From assembly GCA_023410875.1 (NCBI GenBank), contig JAEYPH010000067.1, positions 1-46,469 of the forward strand: DNA of 46,469 nucleotides, read 5' to 3'. The DNA is from Bacillota bacterium. GTDB lineage: Bacteria; Bacillota; Clostridia; Christensenellales; UMGS416. Both the position numbers and the translations under genes were made by a program. The notes beneath the pieces were generated by a model. It saw only the letters and a list, made by a program, of their open reading frames with translations, was not told the origin of the DNA and searched no databases. Positions 7,974 through 14,831 of the stretch are shown here, piece after piece (position 1 is the first letter of the stretch; each line of letters starts with the position of its first letter).

Positions 7974-8830
7974 CGGCTGTCCCTTTCCCGGGCCATGTCC
8001 CGGTGGCTGACGGTGGCGTTGTAGCCGGCCTTGAGCAGCATTTCCTGCAGCACTTCGGCCATGGCAACCGAGCGGTGCTGCCCGCCGGTGCAGCCGATGG
8101 CCACCACGAGCTCGTTGCGGGCCTCCTTGCGGTACAACGGAATCACCGCCACCAACTGCGCCGCGACGCTCTCGGCGAAGGGCTGCGACCCCTCAAAGGC
8201 CATGACGAAATCCCGCACGGGCCTGTCCTGCCCGGTCTTGTTGCGCAGGTTCTCCACATAGAAGGGGTTGGGGATGAAACGCACGTCATACACGAAGTCG
8301 GCTTCGGCGGGGATGCCCCGCTTGTAGCCAAAGGTCACGATGGACACATGGAAGCCTGCCGCAGAGCCCTCGGCGTACACGTCGTTGAGCCGCTCCCGCA
8401 ACTGTTTGGGCAATATTTGGCTGGTATCGATGAGCAGGTTGGCCTCCTCGCGCAGGCGCGAGAGCTCCCTGCGCTCCTCGGCGATGGCCTCGGACAGGCT
8501 GCCCAGCGCGGCCAGCGGGTGGCTGCGGCGGCTCTCCTTATAGCGCTTGATGAGCACCTCGTCGGCGGCGTCCAGGAACAGCAGCTCATAATCGATGCCA
8601 TAGTCCTTGAGGTCCACCAGCGCCCGGTTGATATCGCCGAAGAAGCGCCCGCCGCGGATGTCCGCGCCGATGGCCACGCGCTCCATTCCCTCCTTGCGGC
8701 ACAGGCCCACCAGCGTACCGATGAGCAGCGGGGGCAGGTTGTCCACGCAGAAGAAGCCCAAGTCCTCCATGATGCGTAGCGCATGGCTCTTGCCCGCGCC
8801 GGACAAACCGGTGACAATGACGAGACGCAT
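7970..8830 (-). CDS. rapZ: RNase adapter protein RapZ / nucleotide-binding YvcJ
   Basis: A 286-aa protein starting with a Walker A motif GLSGAGKS (residues 8-15) and ending with the conserved C-terminal domain (IGCTGGQHRSV, then AxxL and HRD). In Bacillus, YvcJ binds and hydrolyses nucleotides; in enteric bacteria RapZ senses glucosamine-6-phosphate and guides RNase E to the GlmZ RNA. In Bacillota the RNA-adapter role is not established. The ATG at 8830 follows GGAGG by 5 nt; an upstream in-frame extension overlaps the PHP gene and is not used. It lies 2 bp after the PHP stop. Confidence 0.95.
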   Translation of the reverse strand: MRLVIVTGLSGAGKSHALRIMEDLGFFCVDNLPPLLIGTLVGLCRKEGMERVAIGADIRGGRFFGDINRALVDLKDYGIDYELLFLDAADEVLIKRYKESRRSHPLAALGSLSEAIAEERRELSRLREEANLLIDTSQILPKQLRERLNDVYAEGSAAGFHVSIVTFGYKRGIPAEADFVYDVRFIPNPFYVENLRNKTGQDRPVRDFVMAFEGSQPFAESVAAQLVAVIPLYRKEARNELVVAIGCTGGQHRSVAMAEVLQEMLLKAGYNATVSHRDMARERDSR

Positions 8831-8832
8831 GG

Positions 8833-9603
8833 TTACCTCCTCCGTTTGAGCACAAAACCGCTGCCCGCGGCGTTGATGACGCGCCCGGCGGGCACGCCGG
8901 CCTGGGCTGCCAGCGCCAGGCCCGCTGCGAAATCGCCCACGCGGGCGGGCTTGTGGGCGTCGCTGCCGATGGCGAACCACGCGCCCTGGTCCAGCGCCAC
9001 CCGCAGGTTGTCCACCGTGGGCAGCTTGTGGGAGCTGTTGATTTCTATCACGGCGCCGGTTTCCACGGCGGCGCGGGCCAGCGTTTCCATGATCACGGGG
9101 AAATGGTAGCCCGGATGGGTCAGGATATCGATGGGGTAGCGTTGCAGGGCGTTGCACAGCGCCTCGGTGCCGGCCTGGGCCACGGAATGGCGCAGCCGGC
9201 GCACGATCTTGGATAGGCTGGTGCCCCATTCCACCCGCCGCAGATAGCTGGACGAGGTGGACAGCACCATGCGGTGCAGCCCCAGATTCAGGATGTCCAG
9301 TTTGTCCAGATACCGATCAGGTACGTCGATGCGCCCATCCATGCTCACGACATTGGCCTCCACGCCCAGCAGCACCTCGATCTGGCCTTGGTACTTGCGG
9401 TTGAGCCCATCCACGATGGCGCGCATCTGCAGGAACTTTTCGCCGGTCAAGCCCATGAGCGGCTGGGCGAAGCCGTGGTCGGTCACGGCCAAACGCTTAA
9501 GGCCCCGGCGGATGGCCACGCGGACGTTGTCCTCGATGGTGCCCCTGCCGTGGCTGTAGATCGTATGGGTGTGGTAGTCGGCCTCCAGAGCGATGTCGCT
9601 CAT
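8833..9603 (-). CDS. PHP-domain phosphoesterase (YcdX-like)
   Basis: A 256-aa PHP-domain protein with the four metal-binding motifs in order: DYHTHTIYSHGRG near the N-terminus, VTDHG, GVEANV, and GSDAHKP near the C-terminus; further metal ligands lie in LTHPGYHFP. PHP hydrolases remove phosphate from small molecules with a trinuclear metal site. The substrate of this subgroup is unknown. Its ATG overlaps the murB stop by 4 bp, and it sits between murB and rapZ, the order seen in many Clostridia; a role in cell-wall precursor or sugar-phosphate metabolism is inferred from that alone. Confidence 0.88.
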   Translation of the reverse strand: MSDIALEADYHTHTIYSHGRGTIEDNVRVAIRRGLKRLAVTDHGFAQPLMGLTGEKFLQMRAIVDGLNRKYQGQIEVLLGVEANVVSMDGRIDVPDRYLDKLDILNLGLHRMVLSTSSSYLRRVEWGTSLSKIVRRLRHSVAQAGTEALCNALQRYPIDILTHPGYHFPVIMETLARAAVETGAVIEINSSHKLPTVDNLRVALDQGAWFAIGSDAHKPARVGDFAAGLALAAQAGVPAGRVINAAGSGFVLKRRR

Positions 9604-10535
9604 ACCATATCCTTTCGAGGGGCGTCCTCACCCACGACCTTGACCTCCATCTCCAATTCCACGCCGGCGTGCTCGCGCACGCGGGACACGACCTGGGCCG
9701 CCAGGGAGAGCACGTCGTCGGCGCTGGCGCCACCCACGTTTACGATGAACCCGGCGTGCTTTTCGCTTACCATGGCGCCGCCCACCCGCAGACCCTTGCA
9801 CCCGGCTTCCTCTATGAGCTTGGCTGCGAAGTGGCCGGCCGGCCGCTTGAAGAAGCTGCCGGCGCTGGGGAATTCCAACGGCTGCTTGGTGCGCCGGGCG
9901 GTCGTATATTCGGCGGTCTGCAAGCGGATGCGCTCCGGGTCGCCCGGTTGCAGGCGCAGGGCCACATCCACCACGGTAAGCGCCCCGTCGCTGGCCGCGC
10001 TGTGGCGGTAGCCGAAGGCCATCTGCTCGTTGCTGTAGGTCTGCAACTGTCCGTCGGGCGACACGGCGGTCACGCTTTCGATGATGTCCTTCATCTCGCC
10101 GCCGTAGGCGCCGGCGTTCATGGCTGCGGCGCCGCCGATGGAGCCAGGGATGCCGCTGGCCCATTCCATGCCCGTAAGGTTCGCCCGGGCCGCCGCCGCG
10201 GCAACGGCCACCAGCAGCGCGCCTGCCTGGGCGCACACGGCGGCGTCCTCCACCTCGATGCGGGCGAACTGATCACCAAACTGCAGCACCACGCCGCGGA
10301 TGCCGCCATCGCGCACCAGCAAATTGCTGCCGTTGCCCAGCACCATCAGAGGCACACCCAGCCCGGCGCACAAGCTTAAGGCCCGCTGCGCGTCTTCACG
10401 GGTGCGCGGCAGCACCAGCGCGTCGGCGGGGCCGCCCACGCGAAAGGTCGTGTGCTCGCGCATGGGCGCGTCGCGCAGCACCAGGTCCTCTCCCAGTGCC
10501 GCTTGCAGCTTCTCGATGATGCTCGAAATTGTCAT
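9600..10535 (-). CDS. murB: UDP-N-acetylenolpyruvoylglucosamine reductase MurB
   Basis: A 311-aa FAD enzyme that reduces UDP-GlcNAc-enolpyruvate to UDP-MurNAc with NADPH, the second committed step of peptidoglycan synthesis. Visible motifs: FRVGGPAD, the FAD loop GNGSNLLV, GIPGSIGGA, the catalytic Ser in PSAGSFFKRP, and a late Glu in VELEMEVKVVG. The layout is type II (no insertion in domain 3). The ATG at 10535 is chosen because MTISSIIEKL matches family N-termini; the longer frame to 10583 adds no conserved sequence. It is the first gene of the murB-PHP-rapZ-yvcK operon. Confidence 0.95.
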   Translation of the reverse strand: MTISSIIEKLQAALGEDLVLRDAPMREHTTFRVGGPADALVLPRTREDAQRALSLCAGLGVPLMVLGNGSNLLVRDGGIRGVVLQFGDQFARIEVEDAAVCAQAGALLVAVAAAAARANLTGMEWASGIPGSIGGAAAMNAGAYGGEMKDIIESVTAVSPDGQLQTYSNEQMAFGYRHSAASDGALTVVDVALRLQPGDPERIRLQTAEYTTARRTKQPLEFPSAGSFFKRPAGHFAAKLIEEAGCKGLRVGGAMVSEKHAGFIVNVGGASADDVLSLAAQVVSRVREHAGVELEMEVKVVGEDAPRKDMV

Positions 10536-10561
10536 ATGTTCCAACCTTTGCCTTTCCCAAT

Positions 10562-10591
10562 ATGATACCGTATCCCTGTGCAAAACGCAAA
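10562..10591 (-). promoter_or_regulatory. Candidate sigma-A promoter of the murB operon
   Basis: On the minus strand, TTTGCG (10586-10591), an 18-bp spacer and TATCAT (10562-10567) lie 27 bp upstream of the murB start. The -35 is a fair match only. Confidence 0.45.
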
Positions 10592-10666
10592 GCGTGACGT
10601 TGCCCGGTTCTTCTCATACATCGTATGGAATTGTGCTCAGGGTTATGTGGGGATTGCATGCAAGAG

Positions 10667-10714
10667 TGCTCCAAGAAATGCACCAAGTTGAGCACCAAGA
10701 TAAGCACCAAGATG
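10667..10714. repeat. Four tandem 12-bp repeats
   Basis: Four head-to-tail 12-bp units with consensus AGCACCAAGATG, the first two more diverged, lie in the divergent intergenic region between murB and the glycosidase gene. No gene is supported here. Possibly a protein-binding array or a slippage product. Confidence 0.7.
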
Positions 10715-10760
10715 AGTTGAGCACTACAGGAACAGAAAATTTCCGAACGGAGAGGCCTGT

Positions 10761-10789
10761 TTGTTGCGCGGGGTGCGCAATCGTATTAT
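10761..10789 (+). promoter_or_regulatory. Promoter with internal palindrome for the glycosidase gene
   Basis: TTGTTG (10761-10766), a 17-bp spacer and TATTAT (10784-10789). A 6-bp-arm palindrome TTGCGC/GCGCAA (10764-10780) lies between the two boxes, a usual place for a repressor site. No cognate regulator is encoded next to it. Confidence 0.5.
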
Positions 10790-10850
10790 GATAGTTGTCG
10801 TGTCTCAACAAGGCGATTTGGTATCTTAAGCCTTTATCGGAGGTTATCCT

Positions 10851-11978
10851 ATGGATTACACAAGACGGTCCCGCCGGGCCAACCGCGGCAATTATTCTGC
10901 GCCGCAGACCAGGGGCCAGCAAGGGCCGGCGCAGCCGCGCGGCAACCGGCCCGCCGGCGGGCGCAAATTGCCGGTGCCGGCGCTGGTTCTCATAGACCTG
11001 GCCGGCGCGGCAATAATTTTCGGGGCGCTCTATGCCAGCTATACGATCCCCCACGCCATCGATGTGACGCCCAAGCCGCTGCCGGTGCGCACGGCCAGCG
11101 CCCCGGCCAATCCTTCGCCCAGCGCCGACGCGCTGCAGAGCGCCATGCCCACAGAATCGGCACAGGCAGGCGAGGCCAGCGCCGAGCCCACCGTGGAACC
11201 CACGCCCACGCCGGACCAGGGCCAGTTCGGGGCTCAGTTTGCCGACAAGTTCTCCGATGGTGAGGGCGAGTATACCGATAATGGCTACCGCAGCCGCAAC
11301 ATCAGCGTGACCGTGGAAAAGAAGCAGGAGAACGGCGTCACGTGGTTTGTGGCGGACATTTACGTGCGCAATCTGGACAACTTCCGTACGGCCCTGGCCA
11401 AGGACACCTTCGGTTCGGGCTACAGCGATACCACGCTGAACATGGCCGAACAAAGCAACGCCATCATAGCCATCTCCGGCGATTATTACAGCAACCACCG
11501 CACCGGCCCTGTGATCCGCAACGGCACGCTGTACCGCAATGACAAGCTGGATGACGTGTGCGTGCTGTACAACGACGGCCAGATGAAGACTTTCGAGGCA
11601 GACGAGTATGACGCCAACGACATCGAGACCAACGGCGCCTGGCAGGTGTGGAGCTTTGGCCCACAGCTGCTAAAGGACGGCCAGCCCATGGAGAAGTTCA
11701 ACAGCACGCTCAACCCCAAGAACCCCCGCGCCGCCATCGGTTATTATGAGCCCGGGCATTATTGCTTTGTGCTCGTGGATGGCCGTCAGGAGGGCTATTC
11801 CACGGGCTTTACGCTCAAGGAGATGTCGCAGTTGTTCTATGACATGGGCTGCAAGGCCGCCTATAACCTGGATGGCGGCCAGAGCGCCATCATGGTGTAC
11901 CGCGGCGAGTGGGTCAACAAGCCCTATCACAACGGCCGCAACACCAGCGATATCCTCTACATCGCCGAGAAGCAGTAG
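10851..11978 (+). CDS. Membrane-anchored phosphodiester glycosidase (NAGPA-domain) protein
   Basis: A 375-aa protein. Residues 1-40 are basic and disordered, about 42-66 form one membrane helix, then follows a Ser/Pro/Thr/Ala linker to about residue 125. The C-terminal NAGPA-type domain carries ISGDYYS, NPRAAIGY and NLDGGQSA, matching the family's NLDGGxS core. Relatives cleave sugar-phosphodiester bonds such as those in wall teichoic acid or lysosomal GlcNAc-phosphate; here an extracytoplasmic wall or polysaccharide role is inferred. The start has GGAGG 7 nt upstream. A small membrane protein gene follows 13 bp later, probably in the same operon. Confidence 0.85.
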   Translation: MDYTRRSRRANRGNYSAPQTRGQQGPAQPRGNRPAGGRKLPVPALVLIDLAGAAIIFGALYASYTIPHAIDVTPKPLPVRTASAPANPSPSADALQSAMPTESAQAGEASAEPTVEPTPTPDQGQFGAQFADKFSDGEGEYTDNGYRSRNISVTVEKKQENGVTWFVADIYVRNLDNFRTALAKDTFGSGYSDTTLNMAEQSNAIIAISGDYYSNHRTGPVIRNGTLYRNDKLDDVCVLYNDGQMKTFEADEYDANDIETNGAWQVWSFGPQLLKDGQPMEKFNSTLNPKNPRAAIGYYEPGHYCFVLVDGRQEGYSTGFTLKEMSQLFYDMGCKAAYNLDGGQSAIMVYRGEWVNKPYHNGRNTSDILYIAEKQ

Positions 11979-11991
11979 GAGGGCGGACACG

Positions 11992-12192
11992 ATGAAATGG
12001 ATCAGGAACCTGCTTCCCCACCTTTGCCTGATGCTGGGCGGGGTTCTCATGACCTTCTTTATTTTGGACATCTACAACCCCGCCAGGGCGTTTCTGGAGC
12101 GGGAGCCCACCAGGGTGCTGCTGGTCGTTTTTTTGCTGGCGGCGGCGGTCGTCAGCGTGCTGCTGGCGCGCAGCAACCGCCGGGAGGAATAG
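11992..12192 (+). CDS. Small two-helix membrane protein, 66 aa
   Basis: Starts at 11992 behind AGGAGG with 9-nt spacing, 13 bp after the glycosidase stop. It has two hydrophobic segments (about residues 8-26 and 41-58) separated by a charged loop, and ends in a basic tail SNRREE. Family not recognised. Position and ribosome-binding site support a real gene co-transcribed with the glycosidase, possibly a membrane partner. A hairpin overlaps its stop codon. Confidence 0.65.
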   Translation: MKWIRNLLPHLCLMLGGVLMTFFILDIYNPARAFLEREPTRVLLVVFLLAAAVVSVLLARSNRREE

Positions 12193-12217
12193 TTCGGAAT
12201 CCGGAAGGTTCCGAACT
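12191..12217 (+). other. 9-bp hairpin between small membrane protein and epimerase genes
   Basis: AGTTCGGAA (12191-12199) pairs with TTCCGAACT (12209-12217). No T-run follows, so it is more likely an intercistronic mRNA structure than a strong terminator. Confidence 0.4.
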
Positions 12218-12252
12218 ACTGCCGGCGGCTTAGAAAGGAGTACCCATAAAAA

Positions 12253-13128
12253 ATGAAGACGCTGATCGAGAATGACCGCCTGATCGTGCAGAGCGAGACC
12301 GCCGGCGCGCAGCTGCTGAGCATCCGCGCCAAGGCCGACGGCAGCGAATATCTGTGGCACGGCGACCCCAAATACTGGGGCCGTACCGCGCCCATTCTGT
12401 TCCCGGTGGTCGGGGCCACCGCCGGCGGCATCCGCGTGGGCGGCCAGACTTATCCGCTCAAGAAGCACGGCTTCGCCCGGGACAGTCAGTTTGATCTGGT
12501 CGCCATCACGCCCGCGTCGGCCACCTACCAGATGACCGATAGTGAGGACAGCCTTCGGCTGTATCCATATAGGTTCGCCTTCGACGTAGGCTACACGCTG
12601 AGGGACAACGTGGTCACGGTGTCCCACCGCGTCGTCAACCGTGGCGACGGCGATATGTTCTTCTCCATCGGCGCGCACCCGGCCTTCCCGTGCCCGCTGG
12701 AGCCGGGGCTGCGCTATGAGGACTATGGCCTGACCTTCAACCGCGCTGAGACGCTGGACCGCGGCTTCATCAACCTGCAGACCGGCCTGGTCAATGGCCG
12801 CGCCCAGCGGATGCTGGATGGCGGCGACCGTGTGGCGCTGGACGCCCACGCCTTCGACGAGGGCGCCTGGCTGTTGGAGGGCTATGCCTCCGACGCGGTC
12901 ACGCTGAGCGCACCCGGCGGCCAAAAGTCCGTCACGGTGAGATTTCCCGGCTGGCCCTATATGGGCCTGTGGGCGCCGCCCGGCGCGCCATTCGTTTGCA
13001 TCGAACCCTGGCTGGGCATCGCCGACGCCGAGGGCTTTGCCGGCGACATCTCCGAGAAGAAGGGGATTATAAAGCTGGCGGCGGGAGAGGCCTTCGACTG
13101 CGCCTACGACATCGAAATTGGAATATAG
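12253..13128 (+). CDS. Aldose 1-epimerase (galactose mutarotase-like, LacX type)
   Basis: A 291-aa beta-sandwich protein of the galactose mutarotase-like superfamily. Motifs: YLWHGDPKYWGRTAPILFP near residue 33, KKHGFAR, the catalytic-His region FFSIGAHPAF, and the catalytic-Glu region CIEPWLG. Such proteins interconvert alpha and beta anomers of hexoses or hexose-6-phosphates in the cytosol; the LacX/YeaD branch is often less specific than GalM. The GAAAGGAGT site is about 13 nt from the ATG, longer than ideal. It is probably the last gene of the run that begins at 10851. The physiological sugar is unknown. Confidence 0.87.
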   Translation: MKTLIENDRLIVQSETAGAQLLSIRAKADGSEYLWHGDPKYWGRTAPILFPVVGATAGGIRVGGQTYPLKKHGFARDSQFDLVAITPASATYQMTDSEDSLRLYPYRFAFDVGYTLRDNVVTVSHRVVNRGDGDMFFSIGAHPAFPCPLEPGLRYEDYGLTFNRAETLDRGFINLQTGLVNGRAQRMLDGGDRVALDAHAFDEGAWLLEGYASDAVTLSAPGGQKSVTVRFPGWPYMGLWAPPGAPFVCIEPWLGIADAEGFAGDISEKKGIIKLAAGEAFDCAYDIEIGI

Positions 13129-13213
13129 CCTGCCGGACTACGATTGAACTGTTCGCGGGCTTGGGGATTTATCTGCTGGTCAGGTATGTCTTCCGCTAAC
13201 AAGAGATGAAGTC

Positions 13214-13245
13214 AGAAAAAGAGCGCCGGCCACTGCCGGCGCTTT
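13214..13245. terminator. Bidirectional intrinsic terminator between convergent genes
   Basis: GCGCCGGC and GCCGGCGC pair around a CACT loop, with five T residues on the plus-strand side and five A residues before it, so it can serve both the epimerase gene and the minus-strand URO-D gene. Bases 13129-13213 hold nothing else recognisable. Confidence 0.85.
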
Positions 13246-13275
13246 TTGATATAAGCCATGCAGCCTGCGGCAGCG

Positions 13276-14379
13276 TCAGCCGCGAAGGCGGAACGCCGGC
13301 AGTCCGAACACTTCCCGATAGGCGTTTACCATCGCCAGATAGTTTTCCAGCGGCACTGAGGACGTGATGGCGTTGCTGGCGCAGAACACATGGCCGCCGC
13401 CGGGCATGCCGTCCTGCAGGCATTGTATCACGACACGGCGGATTTCCTCCTGGGTGGCAAAAGACAATAGAGACCCGCAGTCGATGTTGCCAAATAATGT
13501 GATGCGGTCGCCGAAGCGCTCCTTGAGCGCCCGCAGGCCCATGCCCGCGTTGGCGTCGATCTCCAGGTAGCCGTCCACGCCGCAGCCGTCCAGAAAGTCG
13601 TCGATGACCGACCACAGGTTGCCGTCGCTGGCGTTTACGGCATAACCGCCGCCCCGGTGGATGCGCTCGGACAGCTTGTGCACCTCCGGCACGATGAATT
13701 GCCGGTAGGCCACAGGCGAAATGATCGGTCGGTTGCCGGCGAAGTCGCCGCCCACGCCGATGAGCTCCACGCCGTGGGCGAGATAGGCTTCTATGAGCTT
13801 GAGCGAATACCCTGTGGCCAACGCAAAATGCCGGGCCGCTACCTCGGGTTCCAGCAGCATCGTCTGCATCAGCGCCACGTCGGTCCACACGCCGTGAGCG
13901 TAGGCCGGGGCCAGCACGCAGGCCTCCACACCCTGGCGCCGTAGCTCCTCTTGCAGGATTTCATAAACCAGAAAAAGGTCAGCATCCAGCGGCGTGGCGG
14001 CGCCCTGCTCGCCCTGTTGGTTGCGCCGCAGGATGGATTCCACGGGGTCGCCGTTCATAAGGGGCTCCTGACCGGGCTGCGGCGCAGGTGCAGGATGGGC
14101 GCTGCGCTCCACATCCCGCGGCAGCGGCGTGGGGCGCAAATAGATCATGTCATGCCCCAGCAGCCGGGCCAGGGCCACCTTGTCCTGGGCGTGGCGGCGT
14201 ACCGCCCGCTCCCAGCCGTGCTCCCGCGCGTAGGCCAGCCACGCTTCGCGGTCGGATTCATCGTCCAGATATGGGTGGCCCAGCACCTGGTCGGCGATGG
14301 GGGATAACAGCACGTATTCAAAGATTGGCGTATGGTCGGGTTGCCCATGGTGCAGGGCCTCGTACATTCGCTTGTTCAT
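13276..14379 (-). CDS. Uroporphyrinogen decarboxylase (URO-D) family protein
   Basis: A 367-aa TIM-barrel protein of the URO-D/MtaA superfamily. Recognisable features are the N-terminal MNKRMYEALHHGQPDHTP, GVGGDFAGNRP, a core region with LFGNIDCGSLLSF, and the C-terminal GGHVFCASNAI. The zinc motif of classical methylcobamide:CoM methyltransferases is not cleanly present. No heme-pathway or corrinoid gene is adjacent, so true UroD function is unlikely and a methyltransferase-like or unknown role is more probable. GGAGG lies 9 nt upstream of the start. It is preceded, 24 bp away, by a small frameshifted ORF sharing its promoter. Confidence 0.8.
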   Translation of the reverse strand: MNKRMYEALHHGQPDHTPIFEYVLLSPIADQVLGHPYLDDESDREAWLAYAREHGWERAVRRHAQDKVALARLLGHDMIYLRPTPLPRDVERSAHPAPAPQPGQEPLMNGDPVESILRRNQQGEQGAATPLDADLFLVYEILQEELRRQGVEACVLAPAYAHGVWTDVALMQTMLLEPEVAARHFALATGYSLKLIEAYLAHGVELIGVGGDFAGNRPIISPVAYRQFIVPEVHKLSERIHRGGGYAVNASDGNLWSVIDDFLDGCGVDGYLEIDANAGMGLRALKERFGDRITLFGNIDCGSLLSFATQEEIRRVVIQCLQDGMPGGGHVFCASNAITSSVPLENYLAMVNAYREVFGLPAFRLRG

Positions 14380-14403
14380 TTCAATGGTCCTCCTATGCGG
14401 TGG

Positions 14404-14617
14404 TCAGCTCCAGCAGACTTGAATTTGTACAAGGCATTGCTGGAAGTCGATCACGGCTTCGGCAAACTGCGCGCCGCCGCCGGGCAGTATTTCGTAGCGC
14501 TTTGTGTCAGCGTTCACGGTTTCCACCTGCGCGTCCCGCAGGCCGGGGGGGGCCTGCCTGGGAGACAACCACAAGGGCGATGAGTAGGATCACAAAGATT
14601 GCCCTGCGCTTGTTCAT
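14404..14617 (-). pseudogene. Small secreted protein ORF interrupted at a G8 (C8) tract
   Basis: Starting at 14617, behind AAGGAG with good spacing, the first codons give MNKRRAIFVILLIALVVVSQ, a typical signal peptide. The frame then crosses eight identical bases at 14545-14552 and stops at 14507 after 36 aa. Removing one base of the tract opens a frame that continues to 14404 and gives about 70 aa, ending 24 bp upstream of the URO-D gene. The two halves fit one small exported protein. This could be a phase-variable switch, a decayed gene or a sequencing error; the sequence alone cannot decide. Family not recognised. Confidence 0.5.
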
Positions 14618-14646
14618 TTCCGTCTCCTTAGGCAAGCAATATCCAA

Positions 14647-14675
14647 ATTATAGACATGGAAGATCGGCAGATCAA
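14647..14675 (-). promoter_or_regulatory. Strong sigma-A-type promoter for the small ORF and URO-D gene
   Basis: On the minus strand TTGATC (14670-14675), a 17-bp spacer and a perfect TATAAT (14647-14652), about 30 bp upstream of the small ORF start. Confidence 0.65.
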
Positions 14676-14756
14676 TATCTTTCGTTCTTATCCCAATGGC
14701 TTGTGGGTCGGGCGGCCACATTTCTCAGTTTCTTCACAAAGCATCGCCCTGGAGCG

Positions 14757-14765
14757 TGCTATAAT
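14757..14765 (+). promoter_or_regulatory. Extended -10 promoter of the serine dehydratase gene
   Basis: TGCTATAAT, an extended -10 element with a perfect TATAAT (14760-14765) and no good -35, lies about 66 bp upstream of the start codon. Confidence 0.55.
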
Positions 14766-14831
14766 GAATGTGGAAATTCACGCCAATAATAACAGCAAAA
14801 ACGCGGCGTATGTACCCGCGAGAGGATTCTA

